Shown here piece after piece: positions 21,701 through 28,784 of a stretch of 31,293 nt of DNA (positions are counted from its first letter, which is position 1; each line of letters opens with the position of its first letter). The notes under the pieces are model-generated. The model searched no databases, had not been told where the DNA came from, and saw only the letters and a program-made list of their open reading frames with translations. The DNA is from CAZILM01 sp964625325. Its GTDB lineage: Bacteria; Patescibacteriota; Saccharimonadia; Saccharimonadales; CAYVSP01. The stretch covers positions 1 to 31,293 of the forward strand of contig CAZVBA010000004.1 in assembly GCA_964625325.1 (NCBI GenBank), written 5' to 3'. Made by a program: the position numbers and the translations under genes.

Positions 21701-24700
21701 GTACGAAATGCAAGCCGTCGGTACTCGCATCGTAGTAAGTAATGCGGGCGAAGCCATCGCTGCCTAAGACTAATGTCGGGTAAATGGTGTAGTCGCTGCT
21801 GACTATATTGTCTACCCGTACGGAGCAAGATGCATTTGTGCATCTGTAAAAGTGGGCCCTCTCTTGGCCGCTATTACTGTTATAGATATCAGCCACCATG
21901 CGCGCGAAGCCGTCGCCTCCCATTGCAAGTCCACCACCAAACTCTTCCAGCCCGCCGTTGCCAAAGTTTGTTTGGGACAGTGCGCCGGAGGCCAGGCTGC
22001 CAGGATTGAGGGGCAATAGATCCGTAACTTTGAGCGTCTTATTAGTAGCGTCGGCTTCCAGAAGGGTTGAGCCGTCTTCAGCCTTTAAACTTGTCGTTTT
22101 GGTGGTGACACCATGCCCCGGTATAGTCGTGGTTGGTTGGAAGTCCTGGCCAGCCCAATTCTCAAACTGATCAGTTGCATTATAGCCGGCAGCCACGTAT
22201 AGCGTCAGCGGTAATTTAGCATTGTCCAACTGAGAAGAAAAATCATCAATATTCCACGTACAGGAAGCCGCCTGCGCCTTGGCTGGATCAGCTGAGAGTA
22301 AACTAATAAATATATCGGGGTCATTGTTGCTGCCATCCTGATTATGACAATACCGCCAGTCGTAGCCGCCGGCACTAAAAGTGCCTTTTGAACCATTAGT
22401 GTCGCTATCTGAACCCATATTGCCGCTGACCCGGACTGTGCCGGTCTGGTCGGTGCCACCAGTACGCTCAATCTTCATGGTATAGATAAACTTATTGACC
22501 CAGCTTTGTGTAACCTTGATGTCTGTGCCACCAACGCTGAAAGTGTCGGTTGTTGCGGCTGGTGCACCAAAGGCCGTAAAGTGCAGGCTGCAATCGCCGC
22601 AGCCGGCATAAAAAAGACGTGGCAAGCCATCGCTCGCTTTAGTTAGATCCATTATGTAGTCGCCTTGGTAATTAGTGGTGCTGTCCACAACCTGTCTATC
22701 AAAGGCATCGCAAGCGCTGTTGTTACAGTTTAATAGCGACACTTGGTTGAGAATATTGTCTTGATAGCTGATGGAGGCATGGTTCTGCTGATCCAACACC
22801 ATGCCAAAGCCACCATATGAAGCACCGTTAGTATCAGCCACGGTATTGTTGGATTCTATACTTGAACAGTTCTCGTCACCACAGACAGCAAAATGGAGCG
22901 CGTAATTAAAGTTTCCTTCCGTGCTACTGTCAACATAGGCTACTCGCATTTTGCCATCACTGCCAAGTGTTAACTTAACACCGTAATAACCTGGATCATT
23001 GCCAGTATTATCAATGCTATTTGTCGTAATTGTGGCCGTACAGTCAGCATCGGAACAACGCGCCATTTTTAAAGTGTAGTCTGTGTCCTCGTAGGCAATA
23101 CGAGCGAAGCCATCGCTACCCAACACCATGTGTACATTGGAGTAAGCGTTAGAGTTGCCACCTATAACTACCGGTGTGCTGGTGGTTGCACAATCCATAT
23201 CCAGACAGTGAACATAATGCGTTTCGTAGCCGTTAAACGCATAGACGACCCGGGCAAAGTCGTCACTGCCTAAAACAAGCGAGATGCCGTAATTTAAGCC
23301 CCCACCCGACCCGAGATTAGCATCAACGTGAGTAGTGCAGTCTTGGTCGGTACAGCGAACGTATTCTATGCTGTCATTATCACTAGCGTAATAAACAATT
23401 CGAGCGAAGCCGTCGCTGCCAAGTACCACATTCGGGTAGTAAGCGGCACTATCGGTATTAACCAAAGTTTGAATCGGACTCGTACAGCTGGGGTCAGTAC
23501 AGCGTAGATAATAGACACCTGTACCAGCTAGCGATAAAGGCGCTACCATCCTGGCGAAACCGTCTGAACCCATGACGACACTGCCACCGTAGCCACTGCC
23601 GCTGTCACCACCATCAGCAAAAGTTGTCTGCGAAGAGATCGAAAAATCACTAACACCTTTGTTGTAAAGTGGTAGGGCTTGCCAGATACCACCAATTTTG
23701 ACCGCTGGACACCCGAATGTATCAAACTGGTCACGGCCACCATCATCCCAAGCAAAATAGTCGCCCTGATTAGGCGTCGGGTCGCTGCTCCCACAAGTGC
23801 CGCTACCCTCGTCAAGCACATCACGAACTGGTTCAAACAAACCATTAAATGGTAATGCTGTGTTAAAGCTTGGGGCAAAATCATCGCCGGTCGCCGTCGT
23901 TTGGGTGGTGGCCTGATTCACTACTAACAAGTTGTTAACATTAAAGGCTTGTCCGTCACTGTTGCGGCTAACGGTTAAGCTGGCACCGGGGGTCAGAGTG
24001 CCAACACCGACATTGCCAAACAGACCGGTGCCACTGACGTTAATATGGCCGCTTTGCTGGGTGCCGGGTGTACTGGTTTGTAGCGCTACACAGCTGCCAC
24101 CACAACCGTCGGCACCAGCTGGTCCTGAAGGTCCAGCTGGACCTTGGGGTCCTTGTGCCCCTGTCCCACCGCCACCACTACCTGGAAAGTTATTGGCCGT
24201 GATGTTGCCATTGACGTTCAAGTTACCATTGAGAGTAGTATCGCCGTTAACGGTCAGGCCACCTTGGAGCAAGCTGGAGCCATTGACAATAAGGTCCTGT
24301 AGCGTCGTTGTACCGCTGACTGTTAGGTCACCTTTTACAGTCAGTGTCTGCTTGTTATTGACCGTCAGAATGCTGCTGGTGCCACCGGGTGAGTTGGTAG
24401 GCTTAGGCTTGTCGCGATTGTAGAACTTAAGGATAGTTGCTACTAAAGCACCGAGCAGGAAAAACAGGATGGCACAAAGAATAACAGTCTTCCAAGGAAA
24501 CGGCCTTTTAGGGTTTGACGGCTCGGGTGTCGGGTCGTTATTGATTAAAGGACCGGTAGTAGAGGTGTAATTGGGTAGGCCGTCCAGTTCGCTGTCGGCA
24601 AAGGCGTTGACGGTCTCACCACCAGCGGACTTGGGCGCGCTAACAGCCACAGACTGCCCAGCTGCTTCTGGCATGAAGACCGGAATTGGCATAGTACCTT

Positions 24701-24734
24701 GTGGTGATTTGGGCGTAACTGTTTGTGGATTCAC
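18717..24734 (-). CDS. Giant surface protein with two seven-bladed propellers, 2005 aa
   Basis: Probable adhesin or display fibre. Residues 1-80 are cytoplasmic, beginning with TPKSPQGTMPIPVFM as in the 3744-aa paralogue; a membrane segment lies at 82-104. Then come repeated LTVNGxxTLxGNLxVNG units, a short collagen-like run (GAQGPQGPAGPSGPAGADG, about 192-210) and a GVGTLTPG tail-fibre unit. Two propellers of seven blades follow, near 358-723 and 920-1285, with the blade signature GSDGFARIxYxD and CxDxxC. A separate beta domain lies between them. The C-terminal part has four SSQSxDLLxxQDSxG modules and a final beta domain (about 1915-2005) shared with the paralogue, of the type found at tail-fibre ends. 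The start is GTG at 24734, with only a weak purine-rich stretch before it. An internal ATG at 24692 follows AAGG but is less likely, since codons before it are conserved in coding fashion. Confidence 0.88.
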   Translation of the reverse strand: MNPQTVTPKSPQGTMPIPVFMPEAAGQSVAVSAPKSAGGETVNAFADSELDGLPNYTSTTGPLINNDPTPEPSNPKRPFPWKTVILCAILFFLLGALVATILKFYNRDKPKPTNSPGGTSSILTVNNKQTLTVKGDLTVSGTTTLQDLIVNGSSLLQGGLTVNGDTTLNGNLNVNGNITANNFPGSGGGGTGAQGPQGPAGPSGPAGADGCGGSCVALQTSTPGTQQSGHINVSGTGLFGNVGVGTLTPGASLTVSRNSDGQAFNVNNLLVVNQATTQTTATGDDFAPSFNTALPFNGLFEPVRDVLDEGSGTCGSSDPTPNQGDYFAWDDGGRDQFDTFGCPAVKIGGIWQALPLYNKGVSDFSISSQTTFADGGDSGSGYGGSVVMGSDGFARMVAPLSLAGTGVYYLRCTDPSCTSPIQTLVNTDSAAYYPNVVLGSDGFARIVYYASDNDSIEYVRCTDQDCTTHVDANLGSGGGLNYGISLVLGSDDFARVVYAFNGYETHYVHCLDMDCATTSTPVVIGGNSNAYSNVHMVLGSDGFARIAYEDTDYTLKMARCSDADCTATITTNSIDNTGNDPGYYGVKLTLGSDGKMRVAYVDSSTEGNFNYALHFAVCGDENCSSIESNNTVADTNGASYGGFGMVLDQQNHASISYQDNILNQVSLLNCNNSACDAFDRQVVDSTTNYQGDYIMDLTKASDGLPRLFYAGCGDCSLHFTAFGAPAATTDTFSVGGTDIKVTQSWVNKFIYTMKIERTGGTDQTGTVRVSGNMGSDSDTNGSKGTFSAGGYDWRYCHNQDGSNNDPDIFISLLSADPAKAQAASCTWNIDDFSSQLDNAKLPLTLYVAAGYNATDQFENWAGQDFQPTTTIPGHGVTTKTTSLKAEDGSTLLEADATNKTLKVTDLLPLNPGSLASGALSQTNFGNGGLEEFGGGLAMGGDGFARMVADIYNSNSGQERAHFYRCTNASCSVRVDNIVSSDYTIYPTLVLGSDGFARITYYDASTDGLHFVRCTNADCTTRVDQDLDPSNRAGYYGISMTMAADGLARIAYVAYNSGLGQYEARYIRCSDADCSSPSPVLIASGTNNTGANAISLVIGADGLARIAHEDYNDLSLKMAVCNDVDCSAPVTQTIDGNGGNDPGYYGVRLAIGTDNKMRVVYADGNGSEDNFYDPLHYAVCSDANCSGFESNNSLASTIGDMNDGPGFLLDSSNMAQIMYEDNANGYVWWLTCSNDACSSHRTMVVDNSQSAQGDYIMQAALGSNGLPRLMYAGDGDYSVHYVQLASRSGLIDTTGTTIGTTASPFGQVASAGIITALINGPNGANLVLQDAGGNVGIGTDSPLAKLSIINDIDANTVLSVQGSLNQTGDLQQWINGTGNRVASIDSNGNLLVQSCNGCGSASQWQNNGSSIYYNGGNVGIGTSNPTYPLQVSGNVLFGAPPGSSLFTAAPLNLANNGAPGTLKTQLNLINGAGAAGAGSAIDFYTYTDQGNSVPGARLGVIDDGNFSGSFVFSTKAQGSSGNGALVERLRIASTGDVTIGGNLIVGSCTGCSPAGGSSINNGTSIQTSANFAIQSAAAGSIGGVIRAASSQSADLLELQDSSGTPLVAISSSGDISEYKTDAIFSLGTDANNKLRLKWDTTSTLADIQTIFGNTSQGALRLQTSGGSVQIASTTIGGNGKLIVGAPVTVDNSATVQFDAAGASIKGLVVQGAASQTADLLQTQDSTGTVMTSIDKLGNLVLRSTGSSSIDDGAVKLTQFGYDNAYLQNFYGSIHLSFNAQAKNVGGSGTVYDASDIASQIRIDSLGINLNVAPSGTAGNTITWKTGLRVAYDGSVQIGGFNQANSVVPLTVKGVSSQSGDLLQAQDSTGAVLDKIDSVGNLTVKAATINGNLTVNGHLITGNASGSTTVAALAACGTGCTASITGNDTSGIVTINVGTGPTTGSLVRITFANAYGASTRIQLTPSGSNGAAIQYCAANAGTTTFEICSNNAPTNGVQYLYYYHVEQ
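20880..23660 (-). repeat. Duplicated propeller block in the 2005-aa gene
   Basis: Two homologous arrays of seven blades: one at about 23660-22565, the other at about 21975-20880. Matching segments sit 1680 nt apart (for example CCGTAATAACCAGGATCGTT at 21301 and its counterpart at 22981), which is 560 codons. Blade-for-blade order is preserved, including the two degenerate last blades, showing that a whole propeller was duplicated rather than single blades. Confidence 0.8.
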
Positions 24735-24881
24735 TTTTTCTTTTCTGTCCTAGGCTTTTGTCCTTATTACTCTAAACAGCGTTTAACACCTACGCAATAG
24801 ATAGAATAATGGTTAAAATTGAATCAAATTTTCGTTGTAAGTATCACTATTACTCCGATTGATTCCAATCTGTTACGGTTC

Positions 24882-24937
24882 AAACAGGGATAGATGTTGT
24901 TGTAATTTTAGTTTATTCACCACTGTTACCCCTGTTT
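24882..24937 (-). promoter_or_regulatory. Inverted repeat in the leader of the 2005-aa gene
   Basis: On the minus strand AAACAGGGGTA (24937-24927) pairs with TATCCCTGTTT (24892-24882): 11 bp with one G-U around a 34-nt loop. It is the counterpart of the 13-bp structure before the 3744-aa gene; the outer pairs differ (AA/TT here, CC/GG there) while pairing is kept. Confidence 0.6.
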
Positions 24938-24969
24938 TGTTGTATTTGTATCATTATTAATAATATGAA

Positions 24970-24998
24970 ATAATATAGTTAATAGTGCTTATCCACAA
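24970..24998 (-). promoter_or_regulatory. Promoter of the 2005-aa gene
   Basis: TTGTGG (24998-24993), a 17-nt spacer, TATTAT (24975-24970) on the minus strand. The -35 box overlaps the DnaA-box-like 9-mer (24989-24997), so a protein bound there could compete with RNA polymerase. Confidence 0.5.
24989..24997 (+). promoter_or_regulatory. DnaA-box 9-mer
   Basis: TTATCCACA, identical to the copy before the 3744-aa gene and at nearly the same distance from the start (255 nt). Here it overlaps the predicted -35 box. Confidence 0.4.
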
Positions 24999-25000
24999 GC

Positions 25001-25034
25001 AAAACGGACTCTGTTTTACCTGAGTCCGTTTTTT
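25001..25034 (-). terminator. Hairpin terminator after nrdJ
   Basis: ACGGACTC (25004-25011) and GAGTCCGT (25022-25029) form a perfect 8-bp stem with a 10-nt loop, flanked by A and T runs that extend it to about 11 bp. It ends in TTTT when read on the minus strand from nrdJ and in six T on the plus strand, so it may work in both directions. It separates nrdJ from the surface-protein genes. Confidence 0.75.
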
Positions 25035-25055
25035 ATTCAGCTAAGCAGTTAGGAC

Positions 25056-27887
25056 TTAGCTACAGCCTGTTGTTGAGCCGCAGCTGGTGCAGACGTAGCA
25101 GCTGCCGGCTTTCTGCGTCTGATTGCCACAGTTGTAACACATCGGAGCGGTGTCATCTTTCTTAACAGCCTTACCCTGCTCGTCTCTGACTACAGTTGTG
25201 GAGGCAATCGCAGCGACTTCGGCGGCTTCCTCCTTGTGCTCATTTTCAAGCGTCGGTGTCGACTCAATCGGCGCGGTAGCCACTTGCTCGGTCAGAGAAG
25301 TTGTTACGACCTGGGGCTCAGCTTCTAACAGGCTGGTTTGGGCATCGGGCATATCGTCTATCGAGGCCAGTCCCAATTCCAAACGGTCGTCGAACGACAG
25401 GTAGGTCAGCGCCAGGCGCTTGAAGACGTAGTCGACCAGCGAGCTGGCGGTCCGGATATCCGGATCATCAGTGATGCCAGCCGGCGCAAAGGCCATGTTG
25501 GTCAGACCATGCACATAGCTCTTCAGGGGTACGCCGTACTGCAAACCATAACTGACCGATATGGCCAAGGAGTCCATGATGCCGGCCAGGGTCGAACCCT
25601 GCTTAGCAATCTTCATGAAGACCTCACCGGGGGTGCCGTCCTCAAATTCACCGACCGTCACATAGCCCTTGCTGCCGGCGACGGTGAAGGCAAAGGTTTT
25701 AGCGTTGCGGACTTTGGGCATTTCGCGCCGGACGGCACCTTTGACGATGAACTTCTCAGTTACATTCTCGGCAGCATCTGATTCAACGATGTTGTGTTTG
25801 TTGGCGCCCTTCTTCATCATGCTGAGCGGCTGACCGACTTTACAGTTGTCGCGGTAGATGGCAATTGCCTTGATGCCCATTTTCCAGGCTTCCAGGTGCA
25901 ACTGCTCGATATCTTCTACGCTGGCGCTCTCTGGCATATTGACCGTCTTACTGATAGCGCCGGAGATGAACGGCTGGACGGCAGCCATCATCTTGACGTG
26001 GCCCATGTAGTGTATAGAATTGTCGCCCATTGAACAGGCAAAGACGGCTTCGTGTTCTTTTTGGAGGTGTGGCGCGCCCAGGATAGTCTTTTCCTGGTCA
26101 ATGTAAGCCACGATGTCATCGGTCTGGGTCTTGGTGTAGCCCAGCGCCCGGAGCGCCCGCGGCACGGTCTGGTTGACGATTGTCATAGTGCCACCACCGA
26201 CCAGTTTCTTGAACTTGACCAGTCCGAGATCCGGTTCAATACCGGTGGTGTCGCAGTCCATCATTAGACCGATAGTGCCAGTTGGCGCCAGGACTGAGGC
26301 CTGGCTGTTGCGGACACCGTACATTTCGCCTAATTCGACAGCTTCGTCCCAGGCACTGGCAGCGGCGCTCAACAGCTCCTCGCTGGCCAGACTGGCGTCT
26401 ATCTTAGAAACGGCTTCGCGGTGCTTCTTAAGGACCCGTATCATACCCTCGCGGTCTTTGGTGAAGCCGGCAAACGGGCCGACGCGGCGGGCCAGTCTGG
26501 CGCTAGTAGCATAGGCGTGCCCGGTCATCAGCGCCGTAATGGCAGCAGCTTGGGCGCGGCCCTCAGCGCTGTCGTACGGTAGACCTTGGGCCATCAGCAT
26601 AGCCCCTAGGTTAGCGTAACCCAGGCCCAACTCGCGGTAGGCTTTGGCATTCTTGGTAATGCGCTCCGTCGGGTACTCGCTGTAACCAACCAGTATCTCT
26701 TGAGCCGAAAACATCAACTCAACGGTGTGCTTGAAGGCTTCGATGTCAAAGGTGTTGTCCTCACGCAAGTACTTCAGCAGGTTGATGCTGGCCAGGTTGC
26801 AAGCCGAGTTGTCCAGGTGCATATACTCGCTACAAGGGTTGGAGGCGTTAATGCGGCCGGCGTTGGGCGTGGTGTGCCACTGGTTAATAGTAGTATCGAA
26901 TTGCAAACCGGGGTCGGCGCACTCCCAAGCGGCCTCATTGATTTGCCGATATAAGTCGCGGGCCTTGACGGTCTTGACGGTCTGGCCGCTGGTAACGGCC
27001 TTTAGCTCCCAGTCGTCATCATTCTCGACGGCCTTCATGAAGTCATCGGTGACGCGGACTGAATTATTGGCGTTCTGGTACTGGACAGAGTGGCTGTCCT
27101 TACCGTCGAGATCCATATCAAAACCGGCGTCGGCTAGGACACGAGCTTTGCGCTCTTCCTTAGCCTTGCACCAGATAAATTCTTCAACATCGGGGTGGTC
27201 AACATTAAGAATGACCATCTTAGCGGCCCGGCGAGTCTTGCCGCCGCTCTTAATAGCCCCAGCCGAGGCGTCGGCGCCGCGCATAAAGCTCAACGGGCCA
27301 CTAGCCGTACCGGCACTCTTACCTAACTTTTCAACTGAACTGCGGATGATGCTCAGGTTGATACCGGAGCCACTGCCACCCTTGAAAATCATACCTTCTT
27401 CGGCGTACCAATTAAGAATAGCCGGCATGGTGTCTTCGATGCCTAGGATAAAGCAGGCGCTGGCTTGTTGGCTGCGACTAGGCGCACCGATGTTAAACCA
27501 AACCGGGCTGTTAAAAGCCGCCCGTTGGGTAGAAAGGATGTATTTGAGTTCTTCGCGGAAATCTTCGGCCTCGGTGTCAGATTCAAAATAGCCTTCTTGC
27601 TGGCCTTGGCGGGTAACGGTGTCGACGACGCGGTTAATCAGGTCCTTGAGTGAGGATTCGCGTTCGGCGGTACCGGGTGTGCCGGTAAAGTATTTTTGGG
27701 CGACAATATTAATGGCGTTGAGCGACCAGCCATCAGTAAATTCGACGTCTTTTTGTTCAAACACCGGCTGGTTGGTCATCGGGTTCATAATAATCGAGTC
27801 CCGTTTCACCCAGTTCATTTGGTCATAGGCTTTTTGGTTCGCTTTGGTAAATAAGCGACGCAGCCCGAGCATTGTTGTTTGTGCCAT
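25056..27887 (-). CDS. nrdJ: Adenosylcobalamin-dependent (class II) ribonucleotide reductase
   Basis: Reduces ribonucleotides to deoxyribonucleotides in the cytoplasm using a thiyl radical made from adenosylcobalamin. 943 aa. Visible active-site residues: C145 in QASACFIL (redox), N350-P-C352-S-E354 (radical cysteine with its Asn and Glu), C363 (second redox cysteine, 11 residues after the radical one, as in Thermotoga NrdJ). PTGTIG and a (beta/alpha)10 barrel follow. Residues about 700-840 match the TSCPD domain (FEDGTPGEVFMKIAKQGS), and the C-terminus CYNCG...CYVCTSCGSTTGCS is the cysteine-rich tail that recycles the active-site disulfide. There is no N-terminal ATP-cone, so allosteric activity control by that domain is missing. 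It follows nrdR, its likely repressor, after a structured 188-nt leader. The ATG at 27887 has GAGG 10 nt upstream. No B12 synthesis gene is in the window; the cofactor may have to be acquired. Confidence 0.96.
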   Translation of the reverse strand: MAQTTMLGLRRLFTKANQKAYDQMNWVKRDSIIMNPMTNQPVFEQKDVEFTDGWSLNAINIVAQKYFTGTPGTAERESSLKDLINRVVDTVTRQGQQEGYFESDTEAEDFREELKYILSTQRAAFNSPVWFNIGAPSRSQQASACFILGIEDTMPAILNWYAEEGMIFKGGSGSGINLSIIRSSVEKLGKSAGTASGPLSFMRGADASAGAIKSGGKTRRAAKMVILNVDHPDVEEFIWCKAKEERKARVLADAGFDMDLDGKDSHSVQYQNANNSVRVTDDFMKAVENDDDWELKAVTSGQTVKTVKARDLYRQINEAAWECADPGLQFDTTINQWHTTPNAGRINASNPCSEYMHLDNSACNLASINLLKYLREDNTFDIEAFKHTVELMFSAQEILVGYSEYPTERITKNAKAYRELGLGYANLGAMLMAQGLPYDSAEGRAQAAAITALMTGHAYATSARLARRVGPFAGFTKDREGMIRVLKKHREAVSKIDASLASEELLSAAASAWDEAVELGEMYGVRNSQASVLAPTGTIGLMMDCDTTGIEPDLGLVKFKKLVGGGTMTIVNQTVPRALRALGYTKTQTDDIVAYIDQEKTILGAPHLQKEHEAVFACSMGDNSIHYMGHVKMMAAVQPFISGAISKTVNMPESASVEDIEQLHLEAWKMGIKAIAIYRDNCKVGQPLSMMKKGANKHNIVESDAAENVTEKFIVKGAVRREMPKVRNAKTFAFTVAGSKGYVTVGEFEDGTPGEVFMKIAKQGSTLAGIMDSLAISVSYGLQYGVPLKSYVHGLTNMAFAPAGITDDPDIRTASSLVDYVFKRLALTYLSFDDRLELGLASIDDMPDAQTSLLEAEPQVVTTSLTEQVATAPIESTPTLENEHKEEAAEVAAIASTTVVRDEQGKAVKKDDTAPMCYNCGNQTQKAGSCYVCTSCGSTTGCS

Positions 27888-28075
27888 AGTGTTGTTTCCT
27901 CACTCTTTCCTGCCAGCACCACCCGCCGACAGGCCCCTTTGTTTAAGTTGTTATATGTTAATGATTGTTTGTTTAGAGCCACGGACGATGTCTCTCGTAT
28001 CGTCCGTTTAGAGCTCTCCCTCGTCTTCTTGCTTTGCTGACAAAAAAATGAGGGAGAACCGTCAAGGCCTAACCC
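27888..28075 (-). promoter_or_regulatory. Structured leader between nrdR and nrdJ
   Basis: 188 nt with three nested or successive inverted repeats on the transcribed strand: CCGTCAA/TTGACGG (28089-28083 with 28065-28059), enclosing the nrdR stop; TCTCCCTC/GAGGGAGA (28057-28050 with 28022-28015) with a T7 run inside its loop; and a perfect 9-bp hairpin at 28007-27981. None has a U run directly after the stem, so simple intrinsic termination is not evident. No cobalamin-riboswitch B12 box is seen. A clear sigma-70 promoter is also not seen, so nrdJ may depend on read-through from nrdR. Confidence 0.5.
27981..28007 (-). promoter_or_regulatory. Perfect hairpin flanked by direct repeats, before nrdJ
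   Basis: ACGGACGAT (28007-27999) pairs perfectly with ATCGTCCGT (27989-27981) around a 9-nt loop. The 9-mer GCTCTAAAC stands on each side (28014-28006 and 27979-27971), 35 nt apart. It could be an RNA structure or a regulator-binding arrangement; it does not match the NrdR-box consensus I know. Confidence 0.5.
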
Positions 28076-28573
28076 TTAGACTTTGACGGGGCGGCTTTTT
28101 TCAGCCGTCTTGTCGCCTGATTTTAGTTCTCTAATCTGTGACAGTTCGTGCTCAAAACTAGCGATATCCTTAAAGCGCCGATAGACGCTGGCGAAGCGCA
28201 CGTAAGCCACATCGTTGAGATCAGCTAGGCGTTCCATGACCAGTTGGCCAACTTTTGTCGATGGAATTTCGCTGTCGCCGCAGGCGTAGAGTTCTTCTTC
28301 TACACCGGCGACTAAGCGTTCCAGCTGCAAGCTGGTAACATTAGTCTTCTCGCACGCTCGATACAGTCCAGCCAGGAGCTTTTCGCGGTTAAAGAGTTGT
28401 CGGGTGCCGTCGTTTTTAATGACGATTAGCTGCGGCCGTTCAATGCGTTCGTACGTCGTAAAACGGTGTTGGCAGTGGATACACTCGCGACGGCGGCGAA
28501 TCGATTCGCCTTCGCTGACGTCCCGGGACTCAATAACTTTAGTATCGGCGTGGTGACAGTGACTACACTGCAT
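28076..28573 (-). CDS. nrdR: Transcriptional repressor NrdR
   Basis: Zinc-ribbon and ATP-cone regulator that represses ribonucleotide reductase genes according to ATP/dATP levels. 165 aa, a normal length. The zinc ribbon uses C3, C6, C31 and C34 (MQCSHC and CIHC) with the conserved ESRDVSEGESIRRRREC stretch; the ATP-cone follows from about residue 46 (PQLIVIKNDGTRQLFNREKL) to about 136. The ATG at 28573 is preceded by AGGAGG and by AAGG 6 nt upstream. Its own promoter lies at 28711-28683, and nrdJ is the next gene downstream, so it probably controls its neighbour and perhaps itself. Because nrdJ here has no ATP-cone, NrdR is the only visible nucleotide-sensing element of the system. Confidence 0.97.
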   Translation of the reverse strand: MQCSHCHHADTKVIESRDVSEGESIRRRRECIHCQHRFTTYERIERPQLIVIKNDGTRQLFNREKLLAGLYRACEKTNVTSLQLERLVAGVEEELYACGDSEIPSTKVGQLVMERLADLNDVAYVRFASVYRRFKDIASFEHELSQIRELKSGDKTAEKSRPVKV

Positions 28574-28682
28574 ATCTCACCTTGCCTCCTGCTCCAACTA
28601 TCACTGGTTGAAGCAATTATGTGTTCATTTATGAATGTACGTCGCTGTATGCGGTTCCCCAGATATAGCGTTTACATTAGGT

Positions 28683-28711
28683 AGCATACCCCTATGTATA
28701 GCGCTTTTCAA
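28683..28711 (-). promoter_or_regulatory. Promoter of nrdR
   Basis: TTGAAA (28711-28706), a 17-nt spacer, TATGCT (28688-28683) on the minus strand. Leader of about 100 nt before the ATG. The 211-nt gap between ftsZ and nrdR otherwise holds two AGGGGTA motifs and no obvious ftsZ terminator. Confidence 0.65.
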
Positions 28712-28784
28712 GTCTAATGTTGGTGTATTATTTACCGTATACTTGGCCATTTACCCCTGTAAAATCGGGCTCTATGGAGAAAGC

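Larger units (their letters stand above)
24735..25055 (-). promoter_or_regulatory. Upstream region of the 2005-aa gene
   Basis: 321 nt without a gene, AT-rich. From high to low coordinates it holds the terminator after nrdJ, a promoter overlapping a DnaA-box 9-mer, a 24882-24937 inverted repeat and a long leader homologous to that of the 3744-aa gene. If the promoter call is right, the leader is about 229 nt long, unusually long for a gene without evident uORFs. Confidence 0.6.

Noticed and set aside
27888..28075. Cobalamin riboswitch before the B12-dependent nrdJ
   Set aside because: No B12 box (GCCACTG-like) and no matching core on the transcribed strand; the GCCACGG seen near 27978 is on the wrong strand and belongs to the 9-bp hairpin.
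28660..28711. NrdR box at the nrdR promoter
   Set aside because: CTATACATAGGGG has only loose resemblance to the ACACwATATnnnGTGT-type consensus and no second box at the usual spacing.
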